Shown here in pieces: positions 6,779 to 13,018 of a stretch of DNA of 13,018 bases. Positions within the stretch are counted from its first letter, which is position 1. Each line of letters begins with the position of its first letter. The notes under the pieces were generated by a model. That model saw only the letters and a list, made by a program, of their open reading frames with translations. It ran no database searches and was not told the origin of the DNA. The position numbers were made by a program, and so were the translations under genes. Origin of the DNA: Mxb001 sp049317345 (GTDB taxonomy: Bacteria; Actinomycetota; Actinomycetes; S36-B12); NCBI GenBank assembly GCA_049317345.1, contig JBMOIL010000066.1, positions 1 through 13,018 of the forward strand. The letters run 5' to 3'.

Positions 6779-7618
6779 GTGGGCGCGCTCCTTGCCCTCG
6801 TCTCCAGCGTGGCGTGGGGGGCAGCCGACGTGGCCGGCGGCCTCGGCGCCCGACGGGTCGGCAGCGTGCGGGTCATCGCCGTCAACTACCCCGCTGGCGC
6901 GATCATCCTCACCCTCTTCGCGCTCTTCATCGTGCCGGGGACCATCGACCGTGACGTGATCCTGCTCTCGATCGTCACCGCGATCTTTGGCACCCTGAGC
7001 ATGATCTTGATCTACGCCGCTCTCGCTGTCGGGCCCATGGGAATCGTCTCACCGCTCACCGCGATCGGCGGCGCCGCGATCCCGGTCATCGTCGGTGTGG
7101 TGCGCGGTGAGCCGCTGACCCTCCTTTTCGCGTTAGGCGCCCTTCTCGCACTGGGCGCCGTCGTGCTGGTCAGCCGCGAGACCAGACCGCATGCGCGCAT
7201 CACGAGGCGTGCCTTGCTCCTGTCCGCGGGAGCCGGCCTCGCGATCGGCTTCTTCCTCACCGCGCTCGGAATCGCCCCGGAGGGCTCGGGAGTCTGGGCC
7301 GCCACGCTGAGCCGATGGTGGTCGACGCTCGGCATGATCATCGTGACCATCGTCTTGATCTCACGCAGTGGCCTGGGCAAGTGGCGCCCCTACCCCTGGC
7401 TCTTTGCCATCGGGGCAGGCGCCCTGGATGCTCTCGCCAACGGCCTCTTCCAACTCGCGGGGCAGGATGGTGAGCTGGCGGTCGTCGCCGTGATCGGCTC
7501 GCTCTACCCCGCCACCACACTGCTCATCGCGCACTTCCTGCTCAAGGAGCGGATGTCGCGCGTGCAGTGGGGCGGGGTCGCACTCGCCCTGTGCGCAGTG
7601 GTCGCGCTCACGCTGTAG
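6779..7618 (+). CDS. EamA/DMT-superfamily permease
   Basis: 279 residues from the GTG with the best ribosome binding site. It is almost wholly hydrophobic with about ten membrane helices in two homologous halves, as in EamA (drug/metabolite transporter) proteins. The first half opens with ALLALVSSVAWGAADVAGG and ends near GALLALGAVVLVSRE; the second half carries ALDALANGLFQLA, VAVIGSLYPATTLLIAHFLLKER and a last helix WGGVALALCAVVALTL. The SLYPxxT...LxER pattern is the family hallmark. It probably exports an amino acid or other small metabolite; the substrate cannot be read from sequence. It is convergent with a threonine aldolase gene only 6 bases away, which may be chance. The 140 bases between it and the FAD oxidase start carry the two divergent promoters; I see no clear -10 for this gene. 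Confidence 0.88.
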   Translation: MGALLALVSSVAWGAADVAGGLGARRVGSVRVIAVNYPAGAIILTLFALFIVPGTIDRDVILLSIVTAIFGTLSMILIYAALAVGPMGIVSPLTAIGGAAIPVIVGVVRGEPLTLLFALGALLALGAVVLVSRETRPHARITRRALLLSAGAGLAIGFFLTALGIAPEGSGVWAATLSRWWSTLGMIIVTIVLISRSGLGKWRPYPWLFAIGAGALDALANGLFQLAGQDGELAVVAVIGSLYPATTLLIAHFLLKERMSRVQWGGVALALCAVVALTL

Positions 7619-7624
7619 TCGCAT

Positions 7625-8746
7625 TCACCGGGTGGCACCAAGGGCCTCCGCGCTCGCCTCAAGGATCGTCTCGATATCCGCGTCCTCGATACCTCGATGC
7701 GTCACCGCGCGCACCTGACCGTGCGGATAGGCGACCATGCCGACACCGCGCTCACGCAGCGCCGAGAGATATGCCGCGCGCCGCGAAGGCCCGCCCTCGA
7801 CAGCGAAGAGCACGAAGTTGGTCGTGAGACGCTCGGGATCGAGCAGGGCCCCGTCGGGCTGCGCGAGGTGACCGGGCGAGAGAACGCCGTCCTGCTGGCA
7901 CAGCCCCTCGGCGAGCAGCCTCGCGCGGCGGTGGTCCTCCACGAGACGCTGGACGGTGCCGTCGGGACCGTCCTCGAGCGCGATGAGCCCCGCGGCGGCG
8001 AGGACACCCGCCTGGCGGAGTCCACCGCCCAGCAGTTTGCGCGCACGTCGCGCGCGCCAGATGAAGTTCGCCGATCCGACGACCACGCTTCCGACGGGTG
8101 CGCAGAGCCCCTTGCTCAGGCAGAAGGTCACGGAGTCAGCGTCACGGACCAGATCCGCCACGGGCACGTCGAGCGCCACCGCAGCATTGAAGAGGCGGGC
8201 GCCGTCGACGTGAATGGGCAGGTCCGCAGGCAAAGCGGCACGCAGGAGCGCCATGTAGGCGGGCGTGATCGGGCGGCTCATGGTGTGCGCGTGGCAGTTC
8301 TCCACCACGACCAGGCTCGTGATCGGGCAGTGCGGATCACTCGAGTCCTGGATCGCACCGAGGACGGCATCGACAGGCATCTCGCCGTCGGGGGTCTCGG
8401 CGATCGGGCGCAGACCCGCACCGACGACGACCGCGTAGTTGGCCGCTTCGTCGTTGAAGATGTGCGATTCCGCTGGCGAGATGACCTCGCCACCGCGAGG
8501 CACATGTGCCATCAGGCTCACGAGATTGCCCATGGTGCCGGATGGCACGAAGAGCGCAGCCTCCTTGCCCAGCAACGCCGCTGCTCGTCCCTCGAGCGCG
8601 AGGATGGTGGGGTCATCCCCGAAGACGTCGTCACCCACGGGAGCCTCGGCCATCGCGCTGCGCATCGCGGGGGTCGGGTGCGTGACGGTGTCGGATCGCA
8701 CGTCGATCCCGGGTGCGACGGGGCCCTGCGGAGCGGCATACGACAT
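7625..8746 (-). CDS. L-threonine aldolase family, PLP-dependent aminotransferase-fold enzyme
   Basis: 373 residues. Threonine aldolases split threonine or allo-threonine to glycine and acetaldehyde. The family pattern is clear: IDVRSDTVTHPTPAMR (14-29), GDDVFGDDPT (38-47), PSGTMGNLVSL (68-78), His95 in ESHIFNDE (expected to stack on PLP), HVDGARLFNAA (179-189) with Asp181 contacting the pyridine nitrogen and Arg184, and Lys212 in CLSKGLCAPVGS as the Schiff-base lysine. Two usually conserved places differ: the ENTHN-type loop reads ENCHAH (149-154), and the Gly after SKGL is Cys. These could alter substrate choice, for example toward another beta-hydroxy amino acid. It starts at ATG 8746 behind a -10 that overlaps the stop of the lipoprotein gene upstream. 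Fold and family are sure; exact substrate is less so. Confidence 0.88.
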   Translation of the reverse strand: MSYAAPQGPVAPGIDVRSDTVTHPTPAMRSAMAEAPVGDDVFGDDPTILALEGRAAALLGKEAALFVPSGTMGNLVSLMAHVPRGGEVISPAESHIFNDEAANYAVVVGAGLRPIAETPDGEMPVDAVLGAIQDSSDPHCPITSLVVVENCHAHTMSRPITPAYMALLRAALPADLPIHVDGARLFNAAVALDVPVADLVRDADSVTFCLSKGLCAPVGSVVVGSANFIWRARRARKLLGGGLRQAGVLAAAGLIALEDGPDGTVQRLVEDHRRARLLAEGLCQQDGVLSPGHLAQPDGALLDPERLTTNFVLFAVEGGPSRRAAYLSALRERGVGMVAYPHGQVRAVTHRGIEDADIETILEASAEALGATR

Positions 8747-8752
8747 GGGCCG

Positions 8753-8758
8753 ACCCTA
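8753..8758 (-). promoter_or_regulatory. -10 element TAGGGT of the threonine aldolase gene
   Basis: TAGGGT on the minus strand ends 6 bases before the ATG at 8746. Its first three bases are the TAG stop codon of the S33 hydrolase gene, so one trinucleotide ends one gene and begins the promoter of the next. There is no Shine-Dalgarno. Confidence 0.55.
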
Positions 8759-10246
8759 GTCGCAGACGGTGCCGGGCTCAGGCAGCGCACCGTCGAGGAG
8801 GAAGGCATCCACCGCCTCATCCGTGCAGCCCGAGCCCTCCCGGTAACCCGTGTGCCCATCGCCGTCGCGCACAAGCAGCACCGCGTCGCCGAGTTGGGCG
8901 ACGAGGAGTTCGGCCCATGCAAACGGCGTAGCCGGATCATGGGTGGTGGCCACAACGAGGACGGTCGGCGCCGGACCCACAGGTTCCGCAGGTGCGATGG
9001 CCTCTGTCGCGGCGCAGGGCAGATTGCCCCAGGCGAGGTACTCACCGAGGAAGGGTGCGGCAGCGGACAGTCGATCGATCGATTGCTCGATGTCGGCAGG
9101 AGCAGCGCGGTCACGGCATGAGATCGCATAGAACGCATCGAATGCGTTGTCGCGGTAGGAGCCGTCGGACTCGCGCCCGCTGCGCTCGTCGAGCATGCGC
9201 TGGAGTGGAGTGCCATCGCCAGCTGCGAGCGATGCGAGGGCGTCACGCAACCGCGGACGATCATCGACGCGATAGAGCGACATCAGGATCGCGTAGGTGG
9301 CCGCAGCCTCGGTCAGAGGACGCTGCGGATCGCTCGTGGACGCGGGCGCGACATCGAGTCCGTCGAGAAGGGCGCGAAGGCGCGCCATCCCCACCGCCGA
9401 ATCGGGATCGTCGCCCAGGGGGCAGTCACCCTCGTTCGCGCAGTACGCCACGAACCGGCGCAGCGAGTCCTCGAAACCCCGCGCCTGGCCGAGAGTCAAC
9501 TCCTCGGCGTCGAGATCCGCCGGCAAAGGACCATCCAGCACGAAGCGGCCGACGCGCTGGGGGAAGAGGGCGGCGTACGTCGCACCCAAATGCGTGCCAT
9601 AGGAGACCCCGAGGTAGTCCAGCCGCTCCTGGCCGAGAGCAGCCCGCAAGACATCGAGGTCGCGTGCGGCGTCGGCAGTGGACATGTGGTCCAGAAGTCC
9701 GCCGACCGGTGAGGTGCAATCGAGGAGCGTGCTCGCGCGCTCGAGTTCGGCCACCTCTGAGGGCTCGTCGGGAGTGCTGTCGACAGAGATGAGCGTGTCG
9801 AAGGCAGCGTCGTCAGCGCAGTCCACCGGCGCGGACCCCCCGACTCCCCGCGGATCGAAGCCCACGACATCGAAGGACTCATGCACCGCGTCCGTGACGA
9901 TCGCGGACGTGGCGCGGGCGTACTCGCGGCCACTGGAGCCCGGTCCGCCGGGGTTGACGACCAGGGAGCCGCGCGCCTCTCCCGCGGCTGGGCTGCGCAG
10001 CAGCGCGATGTCGAGAGTCGGTCCCCCGGGATCGGCGTAGTCGACCGGCACCTCCAGCGACGCGCACTCATATCCTTCGCAGTCGGTCCAGGCGAGTTGC
10101 TGCCCATAGAACCGCGCGAGATCGGGCGCGGGAGCAGAAGGCGTGTAGGTGGGCGACGGGACGGGGGTCGATGACGTCGAAGCGCAGGAGGCGAGGGTCA
10201 CGGCAACGGCCGCGAGGATCCCCACTCGCCTGCCCATGCCCCTCAC
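8756..10246 (-). CDS. S33-family alpha/beta-hydrolase lipoprotein (tripeptidyl aminopeptidase/TAP-like)
   Basis: 496 residues from GTG. Residues 1-21 form a lipoprotein signal peptide with lipobox LASC, lipid anchor Cys21, then a Ser/Thr/Pro tether. The hydrolase core has NPGGPGSSG (98-106, oxyanion loop), GFDPRGVGGS (129-138), nucleophile Ser215 in GVSYGT, acid Asp437 in ATTHDPATP and base His465 in DGDGHTGY. The end (C-terminal 100 residues, with paired Cys near 474 and 495) matches the TAP-like domain. Relatives include Streptomyces Slp/Tap tripeptidyl aminopeptidases and mycobacterial CaeA/Hip1-type serine hydrolases. It is likely a surface-anchored exopeptidase or esterase; the substrate is unproved. 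GTG 10246 is chosen because a -10 lies 6 bases upstream; ATG 10237 would drop three residues. Confidence 0.9.
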   Translation of the reverse strand: MRGMGRRVGILAAVAVTLASCASTSSTPVPSPTYTPSAPAPDLARFYGQQLAWTDCEGYECASLEVPVDYADPGGPTLDIALLRSPAAGEARGSLVVNPGGPGSSGREYARATSAIVTDAVHESFDVVGFDPRGVGGSAPVDCADDAAFDTLISVDSTPDEPSEVAELERASTLLDCTSPVGGLLDHMSTADAARDLDVLRAALGQERLDYLGVSYGTHLGATYAALFPQRVGRFVLDGPLPADLDAEELTLGQARGFEDSLRRFVAYCANEGDCPLGDDPDSAVGMARLRALLDGLDVAPASTSDPQRPLTEAAATYAILMSLYRVDDRPRLRDALASLAAGDGTPLQRMLDERSGRESDGSYRDNAFDAFYAISCRDRAAPADIEQSIDRLSAAAPFLGEYLAWGNLPCAATEAIAPAEPVGPAPTVLVVATTHDPATPFAWAELLVAQLGDAVLLVRDGDGHTGYREGSGCTDEAVDAFLLDGALPEPGTVCD

Positions 10247-10252
10247 ACGGTG

Positions 10253-10258
10253 AGGCTA
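10253..10258 (-). promoter_or_regulatory. -10 element TAGCCT of the S33 lipoprotein gene
   Basis: TAGCCT on the minus strand ends 6 bases before GTG 10246. Together with TAACGT at 10301-10306 on the other strand, it makes the 66-base gap a compact divergent promoter pair. Confidence 0.55.
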
Positions 10259-10300
10259 CGTGCGCAGCAGGCGCGGATGCCATGCGGGGCGGGCGCGGCG

Positions 10301-10306
10301 TAACGT
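10301..10306 (+). promoter_or_regulatory. -10 element TAACGT of the unknown membrane-protein gene
   Basis: TAACGT ends 6 bases before ATG 10313. The spacer is GGAGGC, which resembles a Shine-Dalgarno but leaves only one base before the ATG, too close for normal use; leaderless starting is more likely. Confidence 0.55.
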
Positions 10307-10312
10307 GGAGGC

Positions 10313-11155
10313 ATGGCCAGCGACCGCGATCAGTTCGCCCGCGTCGTGCAGGCCGGCATCTCCCGCGGCATGGATGTCGTCGATGCCTGGAGGCAGGCAC
10401 GGGCGCAACGCCCCAGTGCCCAGGCTCGGGCTCTGCAGGCCGAGCACGATCGGCGTCTTGCCGAGCAGCAGCGCGCCCTGAGGCGACATCAGCGTCGCCA
10501 GCGCACGCTCGACAACGAAGTCACCGGAGGCGTGGCCGTGGCGGGGGTCGCAGGCACCCTGGGCGTACTCGACATCGTCATCGAGAGCACGACGGCGACC
10601 GCCGGGGTCTATGGCCCCGCATGGGTGTGGGTTGCCCTTGCCGCTGGCGGCGGGGTCGTGGCAGCGGTGGCGCGCCGCAAGCGCGCGCAGCTCCCACCCG
10701 CCCCCCGCGTCGATGCCATCCCATCCGCACCCGCAGCCATCCCCGCCCACGCGATCGGTGCCGAGCAGGCGCAGAGACTCGCCGCGCTGCGCCTGCAGCT
10801 CGCACAGGTCATCCCCGCCATCGAGCGACTGCACCCCGACGCTGCTGCCGACCTACGTCGCGCCGACCTCGAGGCCGCGCCGCAACTTCATGCGCTCGTC
10901 GATCGACTCGTCGTGCTCCACGGCATCCGCATCGAGATGGCCGGCACTCAGGCAGAAGCCGCGGCCACGTCGGCCGCCGTGGAAGTGCGCGAAAGACTCA
11001 CCACCGGCTGCGCGACGTACGAGCGCCTCATCGCGGCCTCGGCGACGATGCTCGCCGCACCCGACATCGCACGCAGCACCGACGAGGTCCTCGCTCCTGC
11101 ACTCGAGGGGCTCACTGCCTACACGCACGGCCTTAAGCGCGCCGCGAACTCCTAG
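10313..11155 (+). CDS. Unrecognised membrane protein with two helices and a helical cytoplasmic domain
   Basis: 280 residues; I do not recognise the family. Residues 1-33 form an amphipathic start (DQFARVVQAGISRGMDVVDAWRQA). Residues 36-67 are a charged helix rich in Arg and Gln, ending with the basic run RRHQRRQR, probably coiled coil. There are two hydrophobic segments, about 70-90 and 102-120, the latter (GPAWVWVALAAGGGVVAA) followed by RRKR. Then a Pro-rich linker (126-147) leads to an Ala/Leu-rich helical domain to the end. The basic residues flanking both segments suggest that both ends are cytoplasmic, with a short outer loop around ESTTATAGVYG. The layout loosely recalls actinobacterial envelope-stress membrane proteins such as PspM, but no PspA is nearby, so this is only a suggestion. 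Its stop shares bases with the holB stop. Confidence 0.7.
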   Translation: MASDRDQFARVVQAGISRGMDVVDAWRQARAQRPSAQARALQAEHDRRLAEQQRALRRHQRRQRTLDNEVTGGVAVAGVAGTLGVLDIVIESTTATAGVYGPAWVWVALAAGGGVVAAVARRKRAQLPPAPRVDAIPSAPAAIPAHAIGAEQAQRLAALRLQLAQVIPAIERLHPDAAADLRRADLEAAPQLHALVDRLVVLHGIRIEMAGTQAEAAATSAAVEVRERLTTGCATYERLIAASATMLAAPDIARSTDEVLAPALEGLTAYTHGLKRAANS

Positions 11156-12315
11156 CGGACCCGGACAAGCGGGTCCTTGACCTCCACCAACATCGACTCG
11201 AGCACCAGCGGCAACGCACCGTTGGCCTGCACCGCCAGTCGACCGCGCTCGATCGCGTCCAGGCGCCGACCCGTGTCCGCCGCAGTGCTGGTGGACGCCT
11301 CCTGCGTGAGCTGAGTCCGCATCTCGTCGTTGACCAGCGGCACACCCGCATCCATCTGGATCACGAGCACGTCACGGTAGAAGGTGAGCAGGTCGACGAG
11401 TGCACGATCGAGCTGATCACGGACCGCCCTCTTACGCCGACTTGCCTGCACGCGTCGCAGATCCTTCAGCGCACGCTCGGCCAACTTGTCGAATCGTGCC
11501 TTGGTGACGCCCTCTGCTCCTGCGCCGTAGGCCCGCATGAGTGACTCCTCCTCGGCGGCGTCGAGCGCGTCAGTGATGCTGGCGGCATCCTCCGTCGCCA
11601 TGGCGAGGAGCTCCTCTGCGGCGACGAAGCAGGAACTCAGGTCGCGGAGCCCTCCGGGGATCCGCAGGACCTCCTGGCGACGGCGGCGCGCCCCATCATC
11701 GACGGCTAGTGCGCGAGCCCGCCCGATGTGACCCTGCGAGGCGCGGGCCGCGAAGGCTGCCATGGCGGGATCTACGCCGTAGCGCTCACGCAGAGCCTCG
11801 GCCACCTCGCCCGTCGACGGGGTGCGCAGATGCACGGAGCGCGTGCGCGATCGGATCGTGGCGAGGACATCCTCTGGACTCGGGGCACACAGCAGCCACA
11901 CCAGGTGGGGAGGCGGCTCTTCGAGCACCTTGAGCAGCACGTTGACCGCCTGCTCGGTGAGACGGTCTGCATCCTCGATGACGACGATGTGCCAGGGCGC
12001 ATTTGCTGGCATGACTGCCGCGCTTGCTACCAGTTGTCGAGCATCCCCCACGCCATAGCTCAGCGTCTCGGACCGGACCAGATCCACATCGGGATGAGAG
12101 CCAGCGATCGCCGTGGTGCAGATCGAGCATGTCCCGCAACCGTGGTCAGGGCACTGCAGCGCAGCAGCGAAAGCCACCGCAGCTGTGGAGCGCCCCGATC
12201 CCGGCGGTCCGGTGATGAGCCAGGCGTGCGTCATCGCCGCGGGGTCGCTGGCAGCGTGGGCAAGCTCATCGACGACATCGTCCTGGCCGATGAGGGAGTC
12301 CCATACCGACGTCAC
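11152..12315 (-). CDS. holB: DNA polymerase III subunit delta' (clamp-loader)
   Basis: 387 residues from a GTG that overlaps the tmk stop (GTGA). Delta' is the stationary wrench of the clamp loader, opening with gamma/tau and delta to load the beta clamp. It begins SVWDSLIGQDDVVDEL. Walker A is degenerate, GPPGSGRST (36-44) with Arg for Lys, fitting a subunit that does not hydrolyse ATP. Four cysteines (55, 60, 63, 66) form the zinc module CPDHGCGTCSIC. IEDADRL (113-119) replaces Walker B, followed by NVLLKVLEEPPP and IRSRTRS (154-160), the arginine-finger motif. The helical C-terminal domain is longer than in E. coli, common in actinobacteria. tmk-holB coupling is conserved in this phylum. 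Convergent with the membrane-protein gene, with stops overlapping in CTAG. Confidence 0.92.
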   Translation of the reverse strand: MTSVWDSLIGQDDVVDELAHAASDPAAMTHAWLITGPPGSGRSTAAVAFAAALQCPDHGCGTCSICTTAIAGSHPDVDLVRSETLSYGVGDARQLVASAAVMPANAPWHIVVIEDADRLTEQAVNVLLKVLEEPPPHLVWLLCAPSPEDVLATIRSRTRSVHLRTPSTGEVAEALRERYGVDPAMAAFAARASQGHIGRARALAVDDGARRRRQEVLRIPGGLRDLSSCFVAAEELLAMATEDAASITDALDAAEEESLMRAYGAGAEGVTKARFDKLAERALKDLRRVQASRRKRAVRDQLDRALVDLLTFYRDVLVIQMDAGVPLVNDEMRTQLTQEASTSTAADTGRRLDAIERGRLAVQANGALPLVLESMLVEVKDPLVRVR

Positions 12316-12932
12316 GCGTCACCCACGAGATCACTCACGACCGTGGCGATCTCGACCGCGAGATCCTCCACCGGTCGCGTGCCGTCGAGGACGAGGTAGC
12401 GATCGGGCGCGACCGCCGCGATGTCGAGGAAGGCCTGCCGCACCCGGCGGTGCCACTCGACGGGCTCGGACTCCAAACGATCCGGACCCACCACGCGGGC
12501 TAGGCCCACCGCAGGATCCACGTCGAGCACGATGGTGAGGTCGGGCACCAGCCCGCCGGTCGCCCAGAGGCTGAGATCGGCGACGCGCTCGGCGCCGAGA
12601 TCACGCGCGACGCCCTGGTAGGCGACGGATGAGTCGAGGTAGCGGTCGCTGATGACGATGTCGCCTGCCGCAAGTGCGGGTCGGATCACCCGGGCCGCGT
12701 GATCGCCGCGGGCAGCAGCGAAGAGGAGCGCCTCTGCACGATCGTCGAGACCCGTGTTGGCGGTATCGAGCAGGACCGCTCGAATGGCTTCGGCCGCAGG
12801 CGTGCCGCCGGGCTCACGGGTACGTCGCACGCGGTGACCTCGCGCCTCGAGGTAGTCGGCGAGGGCGCGGGACTGGGTCGACTTGCCCGCCCCCTCACCA
12901 CCCTCGAAGACGATGAAGGGTGCACGGGTCAC
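12312..12932 (-). CDS. tmk: Thymidylate kinase
   Basis: 206 residues, standard length. Phosphorylates dTMP to dTDP for dTTP synthesis. P-loop GGEGAGKST (11-19), REPGGT (39-44, contacting dTMP) and DRYLDSSVAYQG (96-107) are intact. Aspartates in VLDVDP precede the LID region GPDRLESEPVEWHRRVRQAF, the short-LID arrangement. The start is GTG, 7 bases behind TAGGCT, without a Shine-Dalgarno. The last codons overlap holB, so the two are translated from one mRNA, pairing dTTP supply with the replication clamp loader as in many actinobacteria. Confidence 0.95.
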   Translation of the reverse strand: MTRAPFIVFEGGEGAGKSTQSRALADYLEARGHRVRRTREPGGTPAAEAIRAVLLDTANTGLDDRAEALLFAAARGDHAARVIRPALAAGDIVISDRYLDSSVAYQGVARDLGAERVADLSLWATGGLVPDLTIVLDVDPAVGLARVVGPDRLESEPVEWHRRVRQAFLDIAAVAPDRYLVLDGTRPVEDLAVEIATVVSDLVGDA

Positions 12933-12939
12933 GCCCGAG

Positions 12940-12945
12940 AGCCTA
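12940..12945 (-). promoter_or_regulatory. -10 element TAGGCT of tmk-holB
   Basis: TAGGCT on the minus strand ends 7 bases before GTG 12932, within the short gap after the upstream gene's stop. It suggests that tmk-holB can be expressed apart from the upstream gene, from a leaderless mRNA. Confidence 0.5.
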
Positions 12946-12952
12946 CGCGTGG

Positions 12953-13018
12953 CTAGGCATCAGCAGGCTGCGGCTGGGCCATCAGGGCCGCGGTCGTCAG
13001 GCTGGGCTGAGCCTTCTT
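12953..13018 (-). CDS. C-terminal tail of an upstream minus-strand gene (possibly topA)
   Basis: A minus-strand frame enters at base 13018 and reads KKAQPSLTTAALMAQPQPADA then TAG. Third positions are mostly G or C (17 of 21), more than in the competing open frame, which supports it as coding. In actinobacteria topA (DNA topoisomerase I), with a Lys/Ala-rich tail, often lies just before tmk, so topA is the best guess; the 21 residues show no diagnostic motif. Confidence 0.4.
   Translation of the reverse strand, partial: KKAQPSLTTAALMAQPQPADA

Noticed and set aside
7697..9121. A 474-codon open frame on the plus strand
   Set aside because: Antisense to the threonine aldolase and the S33 hydrolase, both of which carry full catalytic motifs. 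The product is rich in Arg, His and Asp without domain features.
10171..11136. A 321-codon open frame on the plus strand
   Set aside because: Extremely Arg-rich and out of frame with the membrane-protein gene, which has a promoter and real hydrophobic segments. It also overlaps the S33 gene start.
1..13018. Prophage, CRISPR array, insertion sequence or tRNA
   Set aside because: No spaced repeats, transposase or integrase motifs, or cloverleaf were found. Codon bias is even across the window, so no strong sign of recent transfer was seen.

Overview
The window is gene-dense, high-G+C DNA (about two thirds G+C by eye) that reads as a chromosomal segment of an Actinomycetota (high-GC Gram-positive). 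Supporting signs are the order [possible topA tail]-tmk-holB, a DUF5302-type short protein, GTG starts, strong GC bias at third codon positions, and many apparently leaderless promoters. No rRNA, tRNA, CRISPR, transposase or phage gene was seen, and no gene-free stretch exceeds 300 bases. The order within Actinomycetota cannot be resolved.

Left (1-3531): a minus-strand gene runs off the left edge. It encodes a signal peptide, an extracytoplasmic S15/CocE-like alpha/beta-hydrolase, a beta-rich domain, one membrane segment, and then the first residues of an ABC-transporter ATPase, all in one continuous frame. Upstream of it, also on minus, is a ProC-like reductase. Diverging from that is an AroE (shikimate dehydrogenase)-family gene on plus. 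Both keep the nucleotide-binding core but have altered substrate motifs.

Middle (3591-6638): a likely plus-strand operon holds a DUF6790-like membrane protein, a stand-alone PemK/MazF-like protein and a DUF5302-like small protein. It converges on a Tat-exported, probably bicovalent, berberine-bridge-type FAD oxidase. Between the converging ends is a 15-bp perfect direct repeat bracketing a 12-bp-stem inverted repeat.

Right (6779-13018): an EamA/DMT permease (plus) converges on a threonine aldolase family gene (minus). Upstream of that are a TAP-like S33 hydrolase lipoprotein (minus), a divergent two-helix membrane protein of unknown function (plus), then holB and tmk (minus, overlapping), and the tail of another minus gene, perhaps topA. 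Genes on opposite strands are packed tightly: two convergent genes share the four bases CTAG as both stop codons, and one stop codon doubles as a -10 element.

A recurrent signal is a TANNNT hexamer exactly 6 (once 7) bases before the start codon of six genes, suggesting leaderless mRNAs. Two others carry a textbook Shine-Dalgarno, and two starts overlap the preceding stop codon.
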